Below are positions 40,848 to 50,027 of a DNA stretch of 64,000 nucleotides, one piece after another (within the stretch, counting starts at the first letter, position 1; the number at the start of each line of letters is the position of its first letter). Source of the stretch: Palsa-504 sp963753225 (GTDB lineage Bacteria; Actinomycetota; Actinomycetes; Streptosporangiales; Streptosporangiaceae); NCBI GenBank assembly GCA_963753225.1, contig CAVWBQ010000026.1:1-64000 (forward strand), in the 5' to 3' direction. The notes beneath the pieces were generated by a model. The model saw only the letters and a list, made by a program, of their open reading frames with translations. It did not search any database and was not told where the DNA came from. The position numbers were made by a program, and so were the translations under genes.

Positions 40848-41813
40848 ATGTCTGCCGAATCCTTCTCGCAGCACCTTGAGATCCAGGCTGCCGCCTTGGC
40901 GCGGCGTCAGGGTGCCGATGCAGGCGTCGATCCCGAGACCATGCGGACCAGGGTTCGCAGCGGTCGATGGCAACGGCTGCACCGGGGCGTGTACGCCACC
41001 TTCTCCGGGGACCCCGCCCGGGAGACCGTCCTGTGGGCCGCCCTGCTCCGGGCCGGACCGGATGCAGTCCTCAGCCACCAGACCGCGGCCGAGCGGCACG
41101 GCCTGATCGACGAACCCGCTTCGCTCATCACGATTACCGTCCCGGCATCAAGGCGGCCTGCGCGAGTGAAGATCCCTGGTGTCGTCATCCACCGTTCGGA
41201 TGCGATTCTGCGGACCCGGCACCCGGCCATGCTCCCGCCGTGCACCAGGGTCGAGGACACCGTGCTCGACCTCGTTCAGGTCGCAGCGAGCTTCGGCGAC
41301 GCGTACGCGTGGATCTGCCGGGCCGTCGGGCGCAGGCGCACCACCGCGGACCGGATAAGGACCGCCATGGACACGCGCAAGAAGATGCGCTGGCGCCGGG
41401 AGCTCGCGGTGGCACTCGGCGACATCGATGAGGGTGCCCTGTCGCTGCTCGAATACCGCTACGTGCACCGGGTGGAACGCCCGCACGGGCTTCCCGTCGC
41501 TGTTCGGCAGGCGAGGATACGGCAGCGCACCGGCAACAGGTACCTCGATAATCTCTACACGGAGTACGGGGTGGGCGCGGAAGTTGACGGGACGGCGGCT
41601 CATCCCGCTGACGAGCAGTGGCGTGACAATCGGCGCGACAACCCCAACTTGGTAGGCGGAATCGTCACGCTCCGGTTCGGGCTGCTCGACCTGGGCGATC
41701 GCCGGTGCGAGAGCGCGGCAGCCGTCGCCGCCGTGCTCCGTGCGCGCGGCTGGCCAGGCGCACCCCGCCCTTGCTCCCGCCCCGGCTGCTGCGCCGCTAA
41801 GGCGACTTCATGA
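40848..41813 (+). CDS. AbiEi-like antitoxin / DUF559-type protein
   Basis: The N-terminal half has a winged-helix-like region (RTRVRSGRWQRLHRGVYATF) and SHQTAAERHGLID, typical of the AbiEi antitoxin-like domain of type IV systems. The C-terminal half (NRYLDNLYTEYGVGAEVDGT, AHPADEQWRDNRRDNPNLVG) resembles the DUF559/very-short-patch-repair endonuclease-like fold, with the acidic D. Such solitary fusions are common in actinomycetes, usually without a nearby AbiEii toxin, and none is seen here. The start at 40848 is preferred over an earlier GTG. The gene may be regulated through the DnaA boxes. Confidence 0.7.
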   Translation: MSAESFSQHLEIQAAALARRQGADAGVDPETMRTRVRSGRWQRLHRGVYATFSGDPARETVLWAALLRAGPDAVLSHQTAAERHGLIDEPASLITITVPASRRPARVKIPGVVIHRSDAILRTRHPAMLPPCTRVEDTVLDLVQVAASFGDAYAWICRAVGRRRTTADRIRTAMDTRKKMRWRRELAVALGDIDEGALSLLEYRYVHRVERPHGLPVAVRQARIRQRTGNRYLDNLYTEYGVGAEVDGTAAHPADEQWRDNRRDNPNLVGGIVTLRFGLLDLGDRRCESAAAVAAVLRARGWPGAPRPCSRPGCCAAKATS

Positions 41814-41863
41814 TCACGGGCAGTTTCCGGTGCTATTTGCCGCGAACTGCCCGCGATCATGAA
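41807..41863. terminator. Bidirectional hairpin between converging genes
   Basis: TTCATGATC (41807) pairs with GATCATGAA (41855), and GGGCAGTT (41818) pairs with AACTGCCC (41845). This gives a long, nearly perfect stem around an 19-base loop. It overlaps the stop of the rightward gene and ends nine bases before the aspS stop. Symmetry means it can form on either transcript. No T-run is present, so it is a bidirectional stem rather than a canonical intrinsic terminator. Confidence 0.65.
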
Positions 41864-41871
41864 ACGGAGGG

Positions 41872-43659
41872 TCAGGGGGCGGGGGGTGGGAGGGTTGGGG
41901 CTGGGGGTGGGAGGGCTGGGGGGGCTGGGGTGGCTGGGGTGGCGTCGATGCCGGCTTCGCGGCGCTGGGCGGGGGTGATGGGGGTGGGGGCGCCGGTGAG
42001 CGGGTCCAGGCCGGAGGCCGCCTTGGGGAAGGCGATCACGTCGCGGATGCTGGCCGCCCCGGAGATCAGCATCACCACCCGGTCCCAGCCGAAGGCGATG
42101 CCGCCGTGCGGCGGCGGCCCGTACTTGAACGCGTCGAGCAGGAAGCCGAACTGGGAGCGGGCCTCCTCGGCGGACAGGCCGATCACGTCGAACACCGCCT
42201 GCTGCATCGCGGATTTGTGGATACGGATCGAGCCGCCGCCGATCTCGTAGCCGTTGCACACGATGTCGTACGCGTCGGCCAGCGCCCCGCCGGGCTCGGC
42301 GGTGAACTTGTCCGCCCATTCGGGCAGCGGCGCGGTGAACGGGTGGTGCACCGACGTCCAGCCGCCCTCGCCGTTCTCCTCGAACATGGGCGCGTCCACC
42401 ACCCACAGGAACGACCAGGCCGACTCGTCGATCAGGCCGCACCGCTGACCGATCTCCAGCCGGGCCGCGCCGAGCAGCTCGCGGGCGGCCGAGGCCGGGC
42501 CCGCCGCGAAGAAGACGGCGTCGCCCGGGGCGGCGCCGGTCGCCGCGGCCAGGCCCGACCGCTCCGCCTCGGACAGGTTCTTCGCCACCGGGCCGGTGAT
42601 CTCGCCGCCCGCGCCGATGAGCACGTAGGCGAGCCCGCGGGCGCCGCGGGATCGCGCCCACTCCTGCCAGCCGTCCAGCTCGCGCCGCGACTGGGCGGCG
42701 CCGCCCGCCATCACCACGGCGCCCACGTACTGCGCCTGGAACACCCGGAAGTCCGTCCCGGCGAAGTACTCGGTCAGGTCGGTGAGCTCGCAGCCGAAGC
42801 GCAGGTCGGGCTTGTCCGAGCCGTAGCGCGCCATCGCCTCGGCGTAGGTCATCCTGGGCAGCGGAGTGGGCACCTGGTAGCCGGCCAGCTCGGACCAGAG
42901 CCTGGTCACGATGTCCTCGGCCACGGCGATGACGTCGTCGCGGGCCACGAACGACATCTCGATGTCGATCTGGGTGAACTCGGGCTGCCGGTCCTTGCGG
43001 AAGTCCTCGTCCCTGAAGCACCGCGCCAGCTGGTAGTACCGCTCCAGGCCGCCGACCATGAGCAGCTGCTTAAACAGCTGGGGCGACTGCGGGAGCGCGT
43101 ACCAGTTGCCTGGCCGCAACCGGACCGGGACCAGGAAGTCGCGCGCGCCCTCCGGGGTGGACCGGGTCAGGTAGGGCGTCTCGACGTTCACGAACCTGTG
43201 CTCGCGCATCACGTCGGAGAGCAGGTAAGCGGCCTGCGACCGGATCCGCAGCGAGCGCGCGGTGTCGTCGCGCCTGATGTCCAGGTACCGGTACTTGAGC
43301 CGGATGTCCTCGCTGACCTCGGCTGAGCCTTCCACGGGGAACGGCAGCGGGTCAGCCTCGCTGAGCACCTCGACCTCGTCCGCGACGACCTCGATCTCGC
43401 CGGTGGGCAGCTCGGGGTTCTCGTTGCCGCCCGGCCGGGCGCGCACCGTGCCGGTCACCAGCACGCAGAACTCGGCCCTGAGGTCATGAGCCACGGCCTC
43501 TTCGCCGCGCCACACCACCTGCACCACGCCGCTGGCGTCCCGGAGGTCGATGAAGACAACCCCGCCATGGTCCCGGCGCCGCGCCACCCAGCCTGCCAGC
43601 ACCACGTGCTCACCGGCGTGCGCAGCGCGCAGCGTCCCCGCCTCATGGGTGCGGATCAT
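41872..43659 (-). CDS. aspS: Aspartyl-tRNA synthetase
   Basis: Class II bacterial-type AspRS of 595 residues. The OB-fold anticodon domain (LAGWVARRRDHGGVVFIDLR) is followed by motif 1 (FVNVETPYLTRSTPEGARDF), motif 2 (YYQLARCFRDEDFRKDRQPE) with FTQIDIEMSF, the GAD insertion domain (residues about 290-420) and motif 3 (GGIAFGWDRVVMLI). The C-terminus carries an extra proline-rich tail of about 25 residues, encoded by G-run-rich DNA. It attaches aspartate to its tRNA. Confidence 0.95.
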   Translation of the reverse strand: MIRTHEAGTLRAAHAGEHVVLAGWVARRRDHGGVVFIDLRDASGVVQVVWRGEEAVAHDLRAEFCVLVTGTVRARPGGNENPELPTGEIEVVADEVEVLSEADPLPFPVEGSAEVSEDIRLKYRYLDIRRDDTARSLRIRSQAAYLLSDVMREHRFVNVETPYLTRSTPEGARDFLVPVRLRPGNWYALPQSPQLFKQLLMVGGLERYYQLARCFRDEDFRKDRQPEFTQIDIEMSFVARDDVIAVAEDIVTRLWSELAGYQVPTPLPRMTYAEAMARYGSDKPDLRFGCELTDLTEYFAGTDFRVFQAQYVGAVVMAGGAAQSRRELDGWQEWARSRGARGLAYVLIGAGGEITGPVAKNLSEAERSGLAAATGAAPGDAVFFAAGPASAARELLGAARLEIGQRCGLIDESAWSFLWVVDAPMFEENGEGGWTSVHHPFTAPLPEWADKFTAEPGGALADAYDIVCNGYEIGGGSIRIHKSAMQQAVFDVIGLSAEEARSQFGFLLDAFKYGPPPHGGIAFGWDRVVMLISGAASIRDVIAFPKAASGLDPLTGAPTPITPAQRREAGIDATPATPAPPALPPPAPTLPPPAP

Positions 43660-43698
43660 CGAGCCCTGCCCTTCTCGTTCATTCCTGGGGATCTTCGC

Positions 43699-44469
43699 TT
43701 ACAGGCCCCGGCGGGGTCCAGACTCCGGCGTCAGGCCCGTCAGGAACGGATTGGCCCGGCGTTCGGCGCCGATGGTGGTCTGCGGCCCGTGCCCGGACAG
43801 CACGACGGTCTCGTCCGGCAGGGTCAGGCAGACCCTGGCCAGGCTGCGCAGGATCGTCGGGTAATCCCCGCCGGGCAGGTCGGTCCGCCCGATCGACCCG
43901 GCGAACAGCAAGTCACCAGAGAACAATATGCCGCCAGCCCAGCGCTCATCACCGGCCGCCGCCGCGCCCGCCGTTTCCGCGGGGTCGATTTTGCTTTTAC
44001 CTTGTGCGCTATCCGGCGGGCCCAATGGCAGCCGGAATGTCACCGATCCCCCGGTGTGCCCGGGCGCGTGGTTCACCGCGATCTCGAGCCCGACGAGGCT
44101 CAAAGTCGTCCCGTCGGCCAGTTCTTTTACGTCGTCGGGTTCGGTGAATTCCAGGCCGCCGAACAGTTGCTGGCTTACCCCTAGCGGGAAACCCTTTGCC
44201 GGGTCGCTGAGCAATGCGCGGTCGTCCGGGTGGATGTAGGCGGGGATGCCCTTGGCGCCGCACACCGGGGCGACGGACCAGACGTGGTCGATGTGACCGT
44301 GCGTGAGCAGGACCGCGGCCGGCCTGAGCCGGTGCTCGGCGAGGACCTCATCGATGCCGGGCTGGGCATCCTGACCCGGGTCGATGATCAAGCACTCTTC
44401 GCCAGGCGCGGGCGCGACTATATAACAGTTGGCCGCGAACGCGCCGGCCGGGAACCCTGCGACGAGCAC
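43699..44469 (-). CDS. MBL-fold metallo-hydrolase (glyoxalase II-like)
   Basis: The metal site motif THGHIDHVW (THxHxDH) lies near residue 57, followed by APGHTGG, GDLLFAGSIGRTDLPGGD and a final VVLSGHGPQTTIG. These are in the order of hydroxyacylglutathione-hydrolase-like proteins conserved next to rel and aspS in actinobacteria. An insertion near residues 150-175 is alanine-rich and may be a loop. It probably hydrolyses thioesters, although actinomycetes lack glutathione, so the natural substrate is uncertain. Confidence 0.88.
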   Translation of the reverse strand: MLVAGFPAGAFAANCYIVAPAPGEECLIIDPGQDAQPGIDEVLAEHRLRPAAVLLTHGHIDHVWSVAPVCGAKGIPAYIHPDDRALLSDPAKGFPLGVSQQLFGGLEFTEPDDVKELADGTTLSLVGLEIAVNHAPGHTGGSVTFRLPLGPPDSAQGKSKIDPAETAGAAAAGDERWAGGILFSGDLLFAGSIGRTDLPGGDYPTILRSLARVCLTLPDETVVLSGHGPQTTIGAERRANPFLTGLTPESGPRRGL

Positions 44470-44726
44470 ATCCGTCCTTTCTCACGGTACGGTGTCTCAG
44501 GCTACCGAGGGGACCCGCATGGCCGCGAACCGGTAACGAAGGGTGCCCGCCCAGGCATCTGGCAGGTACGATTCGCGGACGATCGCGAATATTGCGGGGA
44601 TTCCGGGGGGCGAGCCCGGAGCATGCCTGCGTGTCGCGATCAGAGGCATGCACCGGGTTCGCCGGCCTGCCTCCCGTGAATACCAGCGGTAGCCGACAGT
44701 GCGAAAGGCCAAGGAGGACGCGACCG

Positions 44727-45593
44727 GTGGCGGGTAAGAACGAGCGCCAGCGCAGGCAAGCCAGGGAAAAGCATCGCCGCCAGCAGGAGCAGCGGCTTGT
44801 CCGGCAGCGGCAGGTGCGCAGGCGCTGGGCGATCGGGACCCTCGCGGTGCTGGTCGCGGCGGGCGTCGGCACCCTGCTGCTGATCTTCCTCCCCGGCGGC
44901 ACCGCCAAGAAGGCATCGGCCTCGGCGAGTAAGTCACCGAGCGCCTCCCCCACCGCTACCGCCACGGCCGTGGCCGAGCCTGCGCATCACTGCAGCTACA
45001 CGTCGGCCACCCCGGTGGCGAAGAAGGTCAGCGTCCCGCCGGCCACGCCTGATTACACGGACAGCTACCAGGCGACGATCAACACCAACCAGGGAAAGAT
45101 CACGTTCAACCTGCTCAACAACAAGGCCACCTGCACCGTCAGCTCGTTCGTCCACCTGGCCGAGGCGGGCTACTTCAACAACACCCAGTGCCACCGGCTG
45201 CTGACCAGCGGCATCTACGTGCTCCAGTGCGGCGATCCGTACGCGACCGCCACGGCCAAGCTGGACTGCAGCACGACCAGCAAGATCGGCTCCGGCACGC
45301 CGGGTTACGATTTCGCCAGCGAGAACCTCACGGGTGCCAAATACCCCGCGGGAACGGTGGCGATGGCTAACGAAGGCAGCGCGAGCACAAACGGCAGCCA
45401 GTTCTTCATCGTGTACAAGGACAGCACATCCGGGCTAACGGCTTCATTTACGCCGTTCGCCACGGTGTCCTCCGGGCTCGGTATCGTCCAGAATGTGGCT
45501 AAGGGTGGATACTCGTGTCAGTATGCACAAGCTGGCGGCGGCGTTCCCAAGAAGAAGGTCATCATTGACAGTGTGACGATCAAGAAAACCTGA
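44727..45593 (+). CDS. Membrane-anchored cyclophilin-type peptidyl-prolyl isomerase
   Basis: The GTG at 44727 has AAGGAGG nine bases upstream. A basic cytoplasmic N-terminus (QRRQAREKHRRQQEQRLVRQ) is followed by one membrane span (IGTLAVLVAAGVGTLLLIFL), a serine-rich linker and a cyclophilin domain (ATINTNQGKITFNLL, FVHLAEAGYFNNTQCHRL, SASTNGSQFFIVYKDS). The catalytic FHR of typical cyclophilins reads CHR here, so activity may be modified. It should act as an extracytoplasmic folding factor. The adjoining DUF349 gene begins 29 bases later. Confidence 0.85.
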   Translation: MAGKNERQRRQAREKHRRQQEQRLVRQRQVRRRWAIGTLAVLVAAGVGTLLLIFLPGGTAKKASASASKSPSASPTATATAVAEPAHHCSYTSATPVAKKVSVPPATPDYTDSYQATINTNQGKITFNLLNNKATCTVSSFVHLAEAGYFNNTQCHRLLTSGIYVLQCGDPYATATAKLDCSTTSKIGSGTPGYDFASENLTGAKYPAGTVAMANEGSASTNGSQFFIVYKDSTSGLTASFTPFATVSSGLGIVQNVAKGGYSCQYAQAGGGVPKKKVIIDSVTIKKT

Positions 45594-45622
45594 CACGAGC
45601 ACGAAAACGCAGGAGGTTCGCC

Positions 45623-46861
45623 GTGACCACCGCCTACCATCCGTGGGGCCGGGTAGACGCCGACGGGACGGTCTATGTCCGTACCGCCGACGGCGAGCGG
45701 GTGATCGGCTCATGGCAGGCGGGAAGCCCGGAGGAGGCAATCGCCTTCTACGCGCGGAAGTACGAGTCGCTCGAGACCGAGGTGGTCCTGCTCGAGCAGC
45801 GGATCGCGGCTACCGACATGGCTCCCGCCCAGGCCTCGGCCAGCGTCCAGCGGCTGCTCCAGCACATCACGGACGCCAACGCGCTGGGAGACCTCGACGG
45901 GCTCCGGGCCCGCCTGGAACGGCTGACCGAGGACGTCGGCCACCGCCGCGAGGAGGCCAAGGCAGCCCGGGAGCAGGCACGGGTGGCGGCGAGGGAGGTC
46001 AAGGAGCGGATCGTCGCCGAGGCCGAGCAGATCGCCGCTGAGGCGACCCACTGGAAGAGCAGCGGTGAGCGGATGCGCGAGCTGCTGGATGAGTGGAAGG
46101 CGGCGCCGCACGCCGAGCGGGCCGCCGAAGCGGTGCTGTGGAAGCGGCTGTCCGCGGCCCGCAACGCGTTCACCAAGCGGCGCAAGGCCTACTTCGCCAA
46201 CCTCGAGTCCGAACGCGAGGACGTCAGGGCGCGCAAGGAGAAGCTGTGCGTCGATGCCGAGGAGCTGTCAGGGTCCACCGAGTGGGGTTCGACCGCCAGC
46301 GCGTTCCGTGACCTGATGCAGCAGTGGAAGGCGGCCGGGCGGGCGGACCGGGATTCCGAGGCCGAGCTGTGGAAGCGGTTCCGGGCGGCCCAGGACAAGT
46401 TCTTCACCGCCCGTACCGAGGTGTTCTCGGCCAAGGACGCCGCGCTGCGCGAGCACGCCGAGGCCAAGGAGCAGCTGCTCAGCCAGGCCCAGGCGCTGCT
46501 GCCGGTGACCGACATGCGCGCGGCCAGGTCCGCGCTGCGCGGCATCCAGGAGAAGTGGGAGCAGATCGGGGCGGTGCCCAGGGAGTCCCGCGAGCACCTG
46601 GAAGCCGGGCTGCGGCGGGTCGAGGACGCGCTGCGAAAGGCGGAGGAGACCCAGTGGCGCCGGTCCAACCCGGAGGCGCTGGCACGGGCCGAGGGCACGG
46701 TGGCCCAGCTGCGCTCGACCATCGCCCAGCTCGAGCAGCAGCTCGACCGGGCGCGCGAACGCGGCGACGCCAGGGCCGAGCGCACCGCCGAGGAAGCGCT
46801 CACCGCCCGCCGGGCCTGGCTCGCCGAAGCCGAGCACACCCTCGCGGAGTTCTCTCAGTAG
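45623..46861 (+). CDS. DUF349 domain protein
   Basis: The 412-residue product has a short beta N-terminus (WGRVDADGTVYVRTADGERV) and repeated DUF349 helical units, each with a tryptophan-lysine core (LLDEWKAAPHA, LMQQWKAAGRAD, IQEKWEQIGAVPRESREHLE). The C-terminus is a long charged coiled coil. The GTG start follows AGGAGG. The family is conserved beside rel in actinobacteria; its function is not established. It converges on rel. Confidence 0.9.
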   Translation: MTTAYHPWGRVDADGTVYVRTADGERVIGSWQAGSPEEAIAFYARKYESLETEVVLLEQRIAATDMAPAQASASVQRLLQHITDANALGDLDGLRARLERLTEDVGHRREEAKAAREQARVAAREVKERIVAEAEQIAAEATHWKSSGERMRELLDEWKAAPHAERAAEAVLWKRLSAARNAFTKRRKAYFANLESEREDVRARKEKLCVDAEELSGSTEWGSTASAFRDLMQQWKAAGRADRDSEAELWKRFRAAQDKFFTARTEVFSAKDAALREHAEAKEQLLSQAQALLPVTDMRAARSALRGIQEKWEQIGAVPRESREHLEAGLRRVEDALRKAEETQWRRSNPEALARAEGTVAQLRSTIAQLEQQLDRARERGDARAERTAEEALTARRAWLAEAEHTLAEFSQ

Positions 46862-46902
46862 TCCCGGGGGGACCATTAGTCCCCGGGGGACACGCCTTGC
46901 TG

Positions 46903-49407
46903 TTAGCTCGTCATCCGGTAGACATCGTAGACGCCGTCGATGGCGCGGACGGCGCGCAGCACGTGGCCGAGGTGCTTGGGGTCGCCCATCTCGAACGTGA
47001 ACCGGCTGAACGCGACCCGGTCCCGGCTGGTGGTCACCGTCGCGGACAGGATGTTCACGTGCTGGTCGGACAGCACCCTGGTCACGTCGGAGAGCAACCG
47101 GGTCCGGTCCAGCGCCTCTACCTGGATGGCGACCAGGAAGACCGAGCCTTCGGTCGGCGCCCAGTGCACGTCGACCATCCGTTCCCGCTGGGTCTCGGTC
47201 AGGTGGGCCAGGTTCACGCAGTCGAACCGGTGTACGGACACGCCGTGGCCGTGGGTGACGAAGCCGATGATCTCATCGCCGGGCACCGGGGTGCAGCACC
47301 GGGACAGCCTCACCCAGACGTCCGGCGCGCCGGTGACCTCGACGCCCGAGTCCCCGGCCGTCCTGGGCTGCGGCGCCTTGGTCGGCAGCGTGGCCTCGGC
47401 CAGGTCCTCCTGCGCGCCATCGACACCGCCGACCGACTTGACCAGTTTCTCGACCACGGACTGGGCGCTGACCCGGCCCTCGCCGACGGCCGCGTACAGC
47501 GCGGAGACGTCGAGGTAGTGCAGATCACGAGCCAGGGTGAGCAGGCTGTCGGCGGCGGCGATCCTGGCCAGCGGCAGGCCCTGCTTGCGCATTGCCTTGG
47601 CGATCTGGTCCTTGCCCGCGTCGACCGCCGCTTCCCTGCGCTCCTTGGAAAACCACTGCCTGATCTTGTTCCTGGCCCGCGGGCTCTGCACGAACTTGAG
47701 CCAGTCCCGGCTCGGGCCGGCGTCGGGCGTCTTGGAGGTGAAGATCTCCACCGTGTCGCCGTTGTCCAGGGCGGACTCGAGCGCGACCAGGCGGCCGTTG
47801 ACCCGGGCGCCGACGGTACGGTGCCCGACCTCGGTGTGGATGGCGTAGGCGAAGTCCACCGGGGTCGCGCCCTGCGGCAGTGCTACCACTTCGCCGCGCG
47901 GGGTGAACACGTAGACCTCGCCGGCGGCCAGGTCGAAGCGGAGCGACTCCAGGAACTCGGCCGGATCCTCGGTCTCACGCTGCCAGTCGACAAGCTGGCG
48001 CAGCCAGGTCATCTCCTGGGAGTCGTCCTTGGCGTCCTTGGCGTCCTTGGCCCGGCCGAAGAGCGTCTCTTCCTTGTACTTCCAGTGCGCCGCGACGCCG
48101 TACTCCGCCCGTCGGTGCATGTCCCAGGTGCGGATCTGCAGTTCCACCGACTTGCCGCCGGGGCCGATGACCGTGGTGTGCAGCGACTGGTACATGTTGA
48201 ACTTCGGCATCGCGATGTAGTCCTTGAACCGTCCGGGGACGGGATTCCACCGCGCGTGGATGATGCCGAGCGCCGCGTAGCAGTCCTTGACCGAATCGAC
48301 CAGGACGCGGATGCCCACCAGGTCGTAGATGTCGTCGAAGCCGACGTCCCTGGCGATCATCTTCTGGTAGATCGAGTAGTAGTGCTTGGGACGGCCGGTG
48401 ACCTTCTGGTTGATCTTGGCCTCGCGCAGGTCGGCGCTGACGTCCTGGATCACTTCCTGCAGGAACGCCTCGCGGCGCGGCGCCCGGTTGGACACCAGGC
48501 GGACGATCTCATCGAACCGCTTGGGGTACAGGGTCGCGAAGGCGAGATCCTCGAGCTCCCACTTCACCGTGTTCATGCCGAGCCGGTGGGCGAGCGGGGC
48601 GAAGATCTCCAGAGTCTCCCTGGACTTGCGCTCCTGCTTCTCCCTGGCCAGGTAGCGCAGCGTCCGCATGTTGTGCAGCCGGTCGGCGAGCTTGATCACC
48701 AGGACCCGGATGTCGCGGGACATCGCGACCACCATCTTGCGGACGGTCTCCGCTTCGGCGGACTCGCCGTACTTCACCTTGTCCAGCTTGGTGACGCCGT
48801 CGACCAGCGTCGCGATGTCCTCGCCGAACTCGCTGCGCAGCTCGGTCAGCGTGTAGGGGGTGTCCTCCACCGTGTCGTGCAGCAGCGCGGCGCAGATCGT
48901 CTCGGTGTTCATGCCGAGCTCGGCCAGGATCGTCGCCACCGAGAGCGGGTGGGTGATGTACGGGTCGCCGCTGCGCCGCTTCTGGTCCCGGTGCCAGTGG
49001 GCGGCCGACTCGTAGGCGCGCTCGATGAGCCGCACATCAGCCTTCGGGTGCGTCCCGCGCACCGTCTTGATCAGCGGCTCGAGGACCGGGTTGATGTTCG
49101 CGCCCCGCTGGGCGCCGAGCCTGGCGAGCCGCCGCCGGACACCGACGGCGGGCACCGCCGCGTCGGCGGCCTGGCTCTGCGCGGCCGTCACCCGGGCCCG
49201 CTGGGCACGGGTCGTCCCGACCTCCGTGCTCCGGGCCGGCTGCGGTGCGGCCGGGGTGTCGCTGAGCACGCGCGGCTCCGGCACGTCCGCCCCTACCGCC
49301 GCCTCGGCCTGTTCCGCGTCCTGGGACGAAGGGTTCGTACCCTGCCGCGTGTCCGCCCGGGCAGCGTCAGCAGCTCTCGTGCCGGTCGTTACCACCTCAC
49401 CGGCCAC
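46903..49407 (-). CDS. rel: Bifunctional (p)ppGpp synthetase/hydrolase Rel
   Basis: The 834-residue protein has an N-terminal disordered extension of about 100 residues and then the HD hydrolase domain (GDPYITHPLSVATILAELGM, ALLHDTVEDT). The synthetase domain follows (RVLVDSVKDCYAALGIIHAR, FKDYIAMPKFNMYQSLHTTV), then TGS (VYVFTPRGEVVALPQGATPV) and the C-terminal zinc-finger/ACT region (RLSRCCTPVPGDEIIGFVTH). It is the single long RSH protein typical of actinobacteria and controls the stringent response. It is the last gene of the leftward cluster. Confidence 0.96.
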   Translation of the reverse strand: MAGEVVTTGTRAADAARADTRQGTNPSSQDAEQAEAAVGADVPEPRVLSDTPAAPQPARSTEVGTTRAQRARVTAAQSQAADAAVPAVGVRRRLARLGAQRGANINPVLEPLIKTVRGTHPKADVRLIERAYESAAHWHRDQKRRSGDPYITHPLSVATILAELGMNTETICAALLHDTVEDTPYTLTELRSEFGEDIATLVDGVTKLDKVKYGESAEAETVRKMVVAMSRDIRVLVIKLADRLHNMRTLRYLAREKQERKSRETLEIFAPLAHRLGMNTVKWELEDLAFATLYPKRFDEIVRLVSNRAPRREAFLQEVIQDVSADLREAKINQKVTGRPKHYYSIYQKMIARDVGFDDIYDLVGIRVLVDSVKDCYAALGIIHARWNPVPGRFKDYIAMPKFNMYQSLHTTVIGPGGKSVELQIRTWDMHRRAEYGVAAHWKYKEETLFGRAKDAKDAKDDSQEMTWLRQLVDWQRETEDPAEFLESLRFDLAAGEVYVFTPRGEVVALPQGATPVDFAYAIHTEVGHRTVGARVNGRLVALESALDNGDTVEIFTSKTPDAGPSRDWLKFVQSPRARNKIRQWFSKERREAAVDAGKDQIAKAMRKQGLPLARIAAADSLLTLARDLHYLDVSALYAAVGEGRVSAQSVVEKLVKSVGGVDGAQEDLAEATLPTKAPQPRTAGDSGVEVTGAPDVWVRLSRCCTPVPGDEIIGFVTHGHGVSVHRFDCVNLAHLTETQRERMVDVHWAPTEGSVFLVAIQVEALDRTRLLSDVTRVLSDQHVNILSATVTTSRDRVAFSRFTFEMGDPKHLGHVLRAVRAIDGVYDVYRMTS

Positions 49408-49481
49408 TCGCGCTCCTCACATCTGCCAAGTCATCAGTGTACTTGGACGACTTAAACGCCAGATCAGGTACGCGCGATTCC

Positions 49482-50024
49482 CTAGGCCGTGAGCAGCGCG
49501 GTGACCGGGAGGTCGGTCAGCCTGGCCCGGCCGTTCAGGAAGGAGAGCTCGAGCAGCACGGCCAGCCCGGCCACCTGCGCGCCAGCCCGCTGCACCAGGT
49601 TGACGGTGGCGCGGGCGGTGCCGCCGGTGGCCAGCACGTCGTCGATGACGAGCACGCGCTCGGCCGGGGCGAAGGCATCGGTCAGCACCTCGATGGTCGC
49701 GGTGCCGTACTCCAGGTCGTAGTCCTGCGCGAACGTGGCCCCTGGCAGCTTGCCCTTCTTGCGGATCGGCACGAAGCCCGCACCGAGGCGGCAGGCGACC
49801 GGGGCGGCGAGGATGAAACCGCGCGCCTCGATGCCGGCCACCTTGTCCACCGGCCCGTAGGTATCGGCAAGCGCGTCGATCACCGCGGCGAACGCCGTGG
49901 CGTCGGCGAGCAACGGGGTGATGTCCTTGAAGACCACGCCGGCCTGCGGGTAGTCAGGGACGTCGCGGACCAGCGTCGTGATGAGCCGGGTCAGCTCATC
50001 ACCGGCCCCGGCCGACGAGGTCAT
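49482..50024 (-). CDS. apt: Adenine phosphoribosyltransferase
   Basis: APRT converts adenine and PRPP to AMP in purine salvage. The PRPP-binding motif VLVIDDVLATGGTARATVNL is intact, with GVVFKDITPLLADATAFAAV and AGIEARGFILAAPVACRLGA upstream. Length (180) is normal. It starts three bases after the secF stop and precedes rel, as usual in actinobacteria. This gene is expected in the same transcript as secDF and rel. Confidence 0.95.
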   Translation of the reverse strand: MTSSAGAGDELTRLITTLVRDVPDYPQAGVVFKDITPLLADATAFAAVIDALADTYGPVDKVAGIEARGFILAAPVACRLGAGFVPIRKKGKLPGATFAQDYDLEYGTATIEVLTDAFAPAERVLVIDDVLATGGTARATVNLVQRAGAQVAGLAVLLELSFLNGRARLTDLPVTALLTA

Positions 50025-50027
50025 CGG

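Noticed and set aside
46324..49455. Very long rightward open frame (1043 codons) across rel
   Set aside because: It is antisense to the complete Rel protein and rich in Arg, Ala, Gly and His, as expected for a shadow of a high-GC gene; no domain is visible.
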